From CAYRUP01 sp964489265 (GTDB lineage: Bacteria; Pseudomonadota; Gammaproteobacteria; DSM-16500): 26,735 bases of DNA. The notes under the pieces are model-generated. The model ran no database searches. It worked only from the letters and a program-made list of their open reading frames with translations, and was not told where the DNA came from. Position numbers and translations under genes: made by a program. Below, one piece after another: positions 21,863 through 26,735 of this stretch. The DNA is taken from assembly GCA_964489265.1 (NCBI GenBank), contig CAZAXX010000030.1:1-26735 (forward strand). Direction: 5' to 3'. Positions within the stretch are counted from its first letter, which is position 1. Every line of letters begins with the position of its first letter.

Positions 21863-22657
21863 TTAACTTTTACTAAGTGGAGGAGTCAAAGTTGTTTTCG
21901 CTGATGATTGGTAAGAAAGACCTGGTTTATCTAATTCTTTTATTACGTGATCAAATAATCCAGCCTTTTCGGTATCTAACTGATCTTTAACGCCAGCAAC
22001 TAATCCTGTGCCTGCTTTTTCATTATTTTGTCGCAATGTTTCAATGGTTTCTACAGCACGATTAGCAGCAGCATATACGTTGGGTTCGACAGCGAGAACT
22101 GTTCCAGTCGCATCTCTAATCACTACCTGAGCTATTTCATTCTCTTCTTCTTTAGGTCTGGGTGCGGAAGCTCGCGAATAATTTCTTGCGCCATCTTTAG
22201 CGAGATCTTCTGCAAGATCATCATTGTTTTTAGGTTTACCTGGTTCTGGGCGTGGTGATTTAGCTTTTGTATTTTCTGGAAATACATCATCTAATAAAAG
22301 TTTTAATCTTTCCTGCATTTGATTTTTAAGTCTGACTTGTTCAGCCGGATTAGGGTGTTTGCGTTCCATGCCTTGCTTGATTTCCTTGTTTTCCTGGCCC
22401 GGCTCCGGAGTCAGGGTAGGATGATACTTTTCCATCACGGATTGATTAACAATGCTTACGCATAATTTGATAGCGAATTGCGGATCTTTAATATCACTAT
22501 TATCTAAGCCGCTTTCTTTCATGGTTTTCATCAGACCTTCAACGACATTCTTTTTGAAATCGCCTCCAGTATCCAGGCCATCTAAATAGCCTTTTTCTTT
22601 AAGAAGTTCAAATAGTTCTTCTAGTACTTTTTGAAGATCATTTTCAGCAATCGCCAT
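21863..22657 (-). CDS. Unrecognised 264-residue charged protein
   Basis: I recognise no family. The first 90 residues look helical (LQKVLEELFELLKEKGYLDGL and similar). Residues about 90-175 are charged and proline-rich, probably disordered. A short predicted strand/helix region IAQVVIRDATGTVLAVEPNV follows near 180-195, then an amphipathic helix and a Ser/Thr tail ending PPLSKS. There is no signal peptide, membrane segment or catalytic motif. The segment VEPNVYAA is loosely like EPIYA, with an extra residue. ATG 22657 is preceded by GGGG and an extended -10. Divergent from priA and followed by yigI. Composition and neighbourhood suggest an accessory, possibly effector-like protein, but that is a guess. 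Confidence 0.7.
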   Translation of the reverse strand: MAIAENDLQKVLEELFELLKEKGYLDGLDTGGDFKKNVVEGLMKTMKESGLDNSDIKDPQFAIKLCVSIVNQSVMEKYHPTLTPEPGQENKEIKQGMERKHPNPAEQVRLKNQMQERLKLLLDDVFPENTKAKSPRPEPGKPKNNDDLAEDLAKDGARNYSRASAPRPKEEENEIAQVVIRDATGTVLAVEPNVYAAANRAVETIETLRQNNEKAGTGLVAGVKDQLDTEKAGLFDHVIKELDKPGLSYQSSAKTTLTPPLSKS

Positions 22658-22693
22658 AAAAAACCCCGTAAACTCTCGTTGTGATTATTTAAA

Positions 22694-22702
22694 ATTATAT
22701 CA
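22694..22702 (-). promoter_or_regulatory. Extended -10 promoter of the 264-residue gene
   Basis: The minus strand reads TGATATAAT, a consensus extended -10, giving a leader of about 30 bases before ATG 22657. No good -35 is present. The same AT-rich divergent gap must also hold the priA promoter, for which TATAAG at 22704-22709 (+) is a weak candidate. Confidence 0.5.
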
Positions 22703-22750
22703 TATAAGAATATTTTGCATTACAGTACGTTCATTATGTTAAAGAAAAAT

Positions 22751-24748
22751 ATGAAAATTCTCCACATTGCAGCAAGTGTGCCATTGCGGCGCTATTTTGA
22801 GTATCTCCTATCAGCGGATATTGATTCGACGCGACTTTCTCCCGGTGTCCGAGTGCGTATTCCCTTTCAAAAGAGGGAGTTAGTCGGTGTGTTTATGGGG
22901 TTGGTTGCTGAATCGACTATTGCTCAGGATAAACTAAAACCTATCATTGAAGTGCTCGATGACGAGCCAGTTATTCCCGCCGATATTTTACAATTAGCGA
23001 CCTGGGCGGCGGATTATTATCATTATCCGATTGGCGAAGTATTGCTGGGGGTGTTACCTGCCTGGTTACGGCAAGGCAAGGCAGCAACGCTTCCGCGCGC
23101 AAAAAAACTGGTCATAGAAAAAAACGCAGGTACGGGAGCTCCACTCACCCTGAATGAAGATCAAGCCACTGCCTTGACAGCCATTCGAGCTGGCTTGCAT
23201 GAATTTAAGGTTTTTTTGCTGGATGGCGTCACGGGCAGCGGCAAAACAGAAGTTTATTTGCAAACAATTGCGGATGTTTTACAACAACAAAAACAAGTTT
23301 TAATTCTCGTGCCTGAAATTGGTTTAACACCACAAGCGATTGAACGTTTCCGCACACGCTTTGCTGTGCCTGTGATTGCGCTGCATTCTGCAATGACAGA
23401 AAAACAACGTTTTCAAGCCTGGTTACAGGCAAAATCTGGCGAAGCAAAAATTATTATTGGCACTCGTTCCGCCGTCTTTACACCATTTGCAAATTTAGGT
23501 TTGATTATTGTTGATGAAGAACACGATTTATCTTTCAAGCAACAAGATAGTTTTCGTTATCATGCGCGTGATGTTGCGATCATGCGTGCGCACTTGAATC
23601 ACATTCCGATTGTGCTGGGTTCAGCGACACCTTCACTAGAAACACTGCATAATGCAGAACAAAAACGCTATGAATATTTATGTTTAAAAACACGCGCGGG
23701 CAATGCAAGCTTACCGCAGTTTCACATGTTAGATATTCGGCACGTGCAATTAGAACAAGGGTTGTCGCAATCCTTATTAACTGAAATGAAACAGCATTTG
23801 GAAAATGGCGATCAAGTCATGTTGTTTTTAAATCGCCGCGGTTTTGCACCGATGTTGCTTTGTGATGCGTGTGGCTGGATGGTGAAATGCAAGCGTTGTG
23901 ATGTGCGCATGACTTATCATTTCAAAACAGCGCGGTTGCATTGTCATCATTGCGATGCACAAAAAAATTTAGTAAAAAAATGTGAAAATTGTGGCGCGCT
24001 GGATTTGCATGCAGTGGGACAAGGCACTGAGCGGATTGAAAAAATATTAGCAACACATTTTGCAAATTATTCTATCGCGCGCATTGATCGTGATAGCACA
24101 CGACGTAAAGGTTCGATGGAAAATGTATTAACGCGCATTCAAAATGGCGAGCATCAAATTTTGATTGGCACACAAATGTTGGCGAAAGGACATCATTTTC
24201 CAAACGTGACGCTGGTTGCAATTATCGATGCAGACAGTGGTTTTTTCAGCGCGGATTTTCGTGCGCTGGAACGCATGGGACAATTGTTGTTGCAAGTGGC
24301 GGGCCGTGCCGGACGCGATGAAAAAGCAGGGAAAGTGCTGATTCAAACACGACATCCAGATCATCCTTTGTTGCATCAGTTGCTTAAGCAAGGTTATCAA
24401 CCGTTTTCCACGACGTTGTTGAAAGAGCGTAACCAGGCAGAATTACCGCCTTTTGCTTTCTTCGCTTTATTTCGCGCGGAAGCGCATCAATTTGAACAGG
24501 CGAATGAATTTTTGCAACAAGTTAAAAATCAAATTGATAATAAAAATAAGAGCATACAAATTATGGGCCCACTTGCGGCACCCATGCCGCGTCGCGCGGG
24601 TCGTTATCGCGTGCAATTATTACTGCAAGCAAAGCATCGTCAGGAGCTTCAGCAGTTACTCAAAAAATTAATGCCTCTTCTTGAAAATATTCCTATTAAA
24701 CAACGCGTGCGTTGGTCTCTGGATGTTGATCCACTCGAAATATTTTAA
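22751..24748 (+). CDS. priA: Primosomal replication restart helicase PriA
   Basis: PriA reloads the replisome at collapsed forks. The N-terminal 3'-end-binding domain is clear (LPRTFDYLL-like VPLRRYFEYLL, WAADYYHYPIGEVLLGVLP). The helicase has Walker A GVTGSGKTEVY (Lys165), DEEH (255-258), LGSATPSLET and QVAGRAGR. Eight zinc-binding cysteines lie in LLCDACGW, CKRCD, CHHCD and CENCG. Length is 665 residues against about 732 in E. coli; the difference lies in residues about 108-135, where the winged-helix domain is replaced by a short linker. ATG 22751 is chosen because MKILHIAASVPLRRYF aligns with the E. coli N-terminus. ATG 22736 and TTG 22715 are in-frame alternatives. It is divergent from the 264-residue gene. 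Confidence 0.95.
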   Translation: MKILHIAASVPLRRYFEYLLSADIDSTRLSPGVRVRIPFQKRELVGVFMGLVAESTIAQDKLKPIIEVLDDEPVIPADILQLATWAADYYHYPIGEVLLGVLPAWLRQGKAATLPRAKKLVIEKNAGTGAPLTLNEDQATALTAIRAGLHEFKVFLLDGVTGSGKTEVYLQTIADVLQQQKQVLILVPEIGLTPQAIERFRTRFAVPVIALHSAMTEKQRFQAWLQAKSGEAKIIIGTRSAVFTPFANLGLIIVDEEHDLSFKQQDSFRYHARDVAIMRAHLNHIPIVLGSATPSLETLHNAEQKRYEYLCLKTRAGNASLPQFHMLDIRHVQLEQGLSQSLLTEMKQHLENGDQVMLFLNRRGFAPMLLCDACGWMVKCKRCDVRMTYHFKTARLHCHHCDAQKNLVKKCENCGALDLHAVGQGTERIEKILATHFANYSIARIDRDSTRRKGSMENVLTRIQNGEHQILIGTQMLAKGHHFPNVTLVAIIDADSGFFSADFRALERMGQLLLQVAGRAGRDEKAGKVLIQTRHPDHPLLHQLLKQGYQPFSTTLLKERNQAELPPFAFFALFRAEAHQFEQANEFLQQVKNQIDNKNKSIQIMGPLAAPMPRRAGRYRVQLLLQAKHRQELQQLLKKLMPLLENIPIKQRVRWSLDVDPLEIF

Positions 24749-24757
24749 TGGGTCGCT

Positions 24758-24774
24758 CTTAAGCGTGCGTTAAG
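24758..24774 (+). promoter_or_regulatory. PmrA-box-like direct repeat
   Basis: CTTAAG (24758-24763), five bases, then GTTAAG (24769-24774): two TTAA cores with an 11-base period, as in the PmrA box of Legionella and Coxiella effector promoters and the YTTAAK-N5-YTTAAK form in enterobacteria. It ends 8 bases before the -10 TATAAG of the downstream gene, so it overlaps the -35 position, where an activator of this kind would act. The second half departs from consensus at one base. Confidence 0.5.
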
Positions 24775-24781
24775 TATTTTG

Positions 24782-24788
24782 CTATAAG
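24782..24788 (+). promoter_or_regulatory. -10 element of the phosphatase-like gene
   Basis: TATAAG at 24783-24788 preceded by TTGC, giving TGCTATAAG, an extended -10 with five of six hexamer bases, about 36 bases before the ATG. There is no TTGACA-like -35; the PmrA-box-like repeat occupies that place. Confidence 0.5.
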
Positions 24789-24823
24789 ATACGGGCACTC
24801 ATCTTAAATTAAAATATAAAATA

Positions 24824-26629
24824 ATGTTCGCAATATTTCATCAAGCCAAAGCTCAGTCTCGAGCTAACCTCACGGAATTAAAGGAATTAAATCCAAAAAC
24901 AACAGTGCCCGACCTAACGCTGGACGAGCTGCTGCATGATCCGCGTGATTATCTTTTCAAAGACGCACCTGCTTCCACAGAAGAAAAAGAAGATTCATCC
25001 GAGGTTTGTTTTTACGTGCTCGGTTGCGCGGGCTATGGTAGTTCAGCACAAAAAGATGTAGCTGAGTTGATGGAGCAAATTGCAGCGGGAACCAGGAAAA
25101 AGCCTAAATTCATCGTCATTTTAGGCGATAATTTTTATGATGCTGGCGTCACTTCGGAAAATGATCCTGCTTTTAAAACTAATTTTTATGATATGTATGC
25201 AGCCAAAGAGTTGCTAGAAACGCAAGGCATTCCTTGTTTTGTCATCGGTGGCAATCATGATCGAAATTTTCGACGATTTCGGGGATATAAAAATGGTGAT
25301 GTGCGCACAGATGCACTCATCGCTGCACAAGTTAAACATACATATTTAGAACGCGGTGTTGTATCGGAAGCTAAAATAAAAAAATATGCTGCAAAAGAAC
25401 TTGAGTTGGCAACATTGCAAAAATGGAATATGCCGCGACTTTATTACTCTGCCACGCTACCTGGCAATCCGGACAAATCGGAAAGAGATACGCAACTATT
25501 TTTCATCGATTCATCAACCTATGCCAAAGATTTTTTAAATGCACTTCCCGGTGGTCCTGATGAAAAAAATCCGAATAATCAGGCAAATTGGTTGGCGAGA
25601 GTCGCAAAAGAAAATCCTGAGAGTCTCAAGTTTTTATTTTTACATCATCCTTTGCATACGATGGATAAAAGAGTCACTGAAGATGATGCATATCTTTATT
25701 TGTCTAATGAGGAACTGCAAAGATTAAAATCGCCGCCTCTCAATTTCACTGGAAATTATAACGATTTGTTACGTCAAATTTTAAAAGCACAAGGCTTGCA
25801 CTTCGACACAGTTTTTTCTGCGCATACGCACGCGATGGCTTATTATAATGAACAAAAACCGGATGGTTTGTGTCAGGTCTTATCAGGTGGGGGTGGCGGT
25901 AACCCACATGATCGACATGTTTTTACCAATCGCAAAAATTTTCCTTGTTTCATGAAAAACAATGGTTTCGTGAGTGTGAAATACTGCAAAAATGATCCGA
26001 ATAAAAAAATCACTTTTGATTATTACGCGACGAAAAATCCAGAGTTTGCTGCAATGAAAAATTTACATTTACAATTTACTAATCAAAGCAATGATCCTGT
26101 TCAGGTGCCGAGCGATCCAAGGGAAGCTGCTAAAGTTGCTATTTTGCGACAACATATTTTGGATGCCTGTGAGCTTTATTATGATAATTTAGATGCGCCA
26201 GAGAAATCATTTTTCAGCAGAAATGTTCATCATAAAAAAGATGGTTCGCATCGCGCAGATGACCTCATTAATTATTTCAATCGCAATGAACCGCCTCTCA
26301 CGTTTTCAGAGTCGGTCGATTATGTGAAATTTAGAATGAGGCGTAAGACTGAGGCGCGTTCTCATTCATTGGAGACTTATTTAAGCAACTGTATGCATAA
26401 CGCGCATAATGTAACGTATAAACAATTTGTAGAAAATCCTTATTCAATTCTGCCTCCAGTGTTGCCCGCACGCAAATCTTCGCAACCAATTCCCGTGAAG
26501 AAGTCCAATCCACCTGGATCAGAAGACGGTCCCAGCGCGCAGCAGTTTTCATCTTCTCCGTGGGAAGATGTAACAAAAGCGGATTGCGTTCCGCCCCCTC
26601 CGGTTGTGACGACGGTTATGTTTCGATAA
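24824..26629 (+). CDS. Purple-acid-phosphatase-like metallophosphoesterase, putative effector
   Basis: This 601-residue protein has a calcineurin-like domain at about residues 60-365, closest to purple acid/tartrate-resistant phosphatases: ILGDNFYDAGV (Asp102, Asn103, Tyr105), GGNHD (Asn144-Asp146), FLFLHHPLH (His274/275) and FSAHTHAM (His334, His336), then LSGGGGGNP. The first motif, normally GDWG, reads VLGCAGYGS, so Cys68 replaces the metal-ligand Asp. The C-terminal 230 residues are unrelated: a charged helical region with SRNVHHKKDGSHRADDL and a Pro/Ser-rich tail ending TTVMFR. No signal peptide, unlike secreted acid phosphatases. No ribosome site precedes the ATG at 24824. The PmrA-box-like upstream site suggests a Dot/Icm-type effector (inference). 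It ends 57 bases before a tRNA gene. Confidence 0.78.
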   Translation: MFAIFHQAKAQSRANLTELKELNPKTTVPDLTLDELLHDPRDYLFKDAPASTEEKEDSSEVCFYVLGCAGYGSSAQKDVAELMEQIAAGTRKKPKFIVILGDNFYDAGVTSENDPAFKTNFYDMYAAKELLETQGIPCFVIGGNHDRNFRRFRGYKNGDVRTDALIAAQVKHTYLERGVVSEAKIKKYAAKELELATLQKWNMPRLYYSATLPGNPDKSERDTQLFFIDSSTYAKDFLNALPGGPDEKNPNNQANWLARVAKENPESLKFLFLHHPLHTMDKRVTEDDAYLYLSNEELQRLKSPPLNFTGNYNDLLRQILKAQGLHFDTVFSAHTHAMAYYNEQKPDGLCQVLSGGGGGNPHDRHVFTNRKNFPCFMKNNGFVSVKYCKNDPNKKITFDYYATKNPEFAAMKNLHLQFTNQSNDPVQVPSDPREAAKVAILRQHILDACELYYDNLDAPEKSFFSRNVHHKKDGSHRADDLINYFNRNEPPLTFSESVDYVKFRMRRKTEARSHSLETYLSNCMHNAHNVTYKQFVENPYSILPPVLPARKSSQPIPVKKSNPPGSEDGPSAQQFSSSPWEDVTKADCVPPPPVVTTVMFR

Positions 26630-26640
26630 TGAAATCCTAA

Positions 26641-26668
26641 TTGACGTCAGAAAAATCTTTGGTATACT
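26641..26668 (+). promoter_or_regulatory. Sigma70 promoter of tRNA-Leu
   Basis: TTGACG (26641-26646) and TATACT (26663-26668) are separated by 16 bases. A C/G-containing start region CTCCGCT follows, as is usual for stable-RNA promoters. Transcription would start about 10-12 bases before the mature tRNA. This is the strongest promoter in the window. Confidence 0.8.
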
Positions 26669-26686
26669 CTCCGCTCTTCAATGGTT

Positions 26687-26735
26687 GCCGGGATGGCGGA
26701 ACTGGTAGACGCGCCGGACTCAAAATCCGGTGGTG
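26687..26735 (+). tRNA. tRNA-Leu(CAA), 5' part, cut by window end
   Basis: Acceptor arm GCCGGGA (26687-26693), T8-G9, D-arm GCG...GGTAGACGC, then anticodon stem CCGGA/TCCGG with loop CTCAAAA (26719-26725). The anticodon is CAA (26721-26723), which reads UUG. The following TGGTG begins the long variable arm of a class II tRNA. The D-loop GGTAGA and sequence pattern are those of bacterial leucine tRNAs. The 3' half lies outside the window. Confidence 0.93.

Noticed and set aside
22080..22103. EPIYA-like motif in the 264-residue protein (VEPNVYAA)
   Set aside because: It has an extra residue between EP and VYA, occurs once and sits in a predicted structured segment, so it is too weak to list as a finding.
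24803..24812. Second pair of TTAA cores upstream of the phosphatase-like gene
   Set aside because: The spacing is 5 bases instead of the 11-base period of a PmrA box, and it lies downstream of the -10.
26687..26735. tRNA-Leu as an integration site for an effector island
   Set aside because: tRNA-Leu genes are common island targets, but no integrase, no direct repeat of the tRNA 3' end and no island boundary can be seen, and the 3' end lies outside the window.
1..26735. CRISPR arrays, transposases, integrases and rRNA
   Set aside because: No regularly spaced direct repeats, no transposase or integrase frame and no rRNA-like sequence were seen on either strand.

Overview
The window looks like a gammaproteobacterium of the Legionella/Coxiella kind (order Legionellales or a relative). 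The housekeeping proteins (WaaG, WaaP, GabD, YdiJ, YigI, PriA) align along their length with remembered enterobacterial homologues. The accessory genes resemble host-directed effectors: two ankyrin proteins, a very large kinase-like protein, a phosphatase-like protein behind a PmrA-box-like repeat, and a small frameshifted gene ending in a CaaX-type motif. The DNA is AT-rich, most clearly in the effector-like genes, and carries several short palindromic intergenic repeats. No database search was possible, so the lineage is an inference.

Layout. Bases 1-90 are GC-rich low-complexity sequence that looks like a contig-end artefact. Bases 133-3468 (+) are a tightly packed LPS-core operon: waaG, waaP and a tandem two-kinase protein. 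gabD (+) follows behind a dispersed repeat. A 28-bp-arm hairpin separates it from the convergent 1555-residue kinase-like protein (-). Next comes a small frameshifted gene (9889-10330, -). Bases 10443-16890 (-) hold a four-gene operon: a saccharopine/lysine dehydrogenase-fold enzyme, an ALDH7-type aminoadipate-semialdehyde dehydrogenase, a YdiJ-type D-2-hydroxyglutarate dehydrogenase and a DUF1338/HglS 2-oxoadipate decarboxylase. Together they can carry lysine carbon to 2-oxoglutarate, apart from one transamination and possibly the first step. Two ankyrin genes (-) follow; they arose by a tandem duplication that also left a 24-codon remnant of the yigI 3' end between them. The intact yigI and an unrecognised 264-residue protein (-) come next. 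On the + strand are priA (apparently lacking its winged-helix domain), the phosphatase-like gene, and the first 49 bases of tRNA-Leu(CAA) with a strong promoter.

The two main themes are a compact lysine-to-2-oxoglutarate module and a set of putative host-interaction proteins. The latter carry eukaryote-like motifs: kinase, EPIYA-like tyrosines, a possible FLVR/SH2-like segment, CaaX, ankyrin repeats and a Cys-His-Asn papain-like pattern. Palindromic repeats sit between genes, and one lies in frame inside ydiJ.
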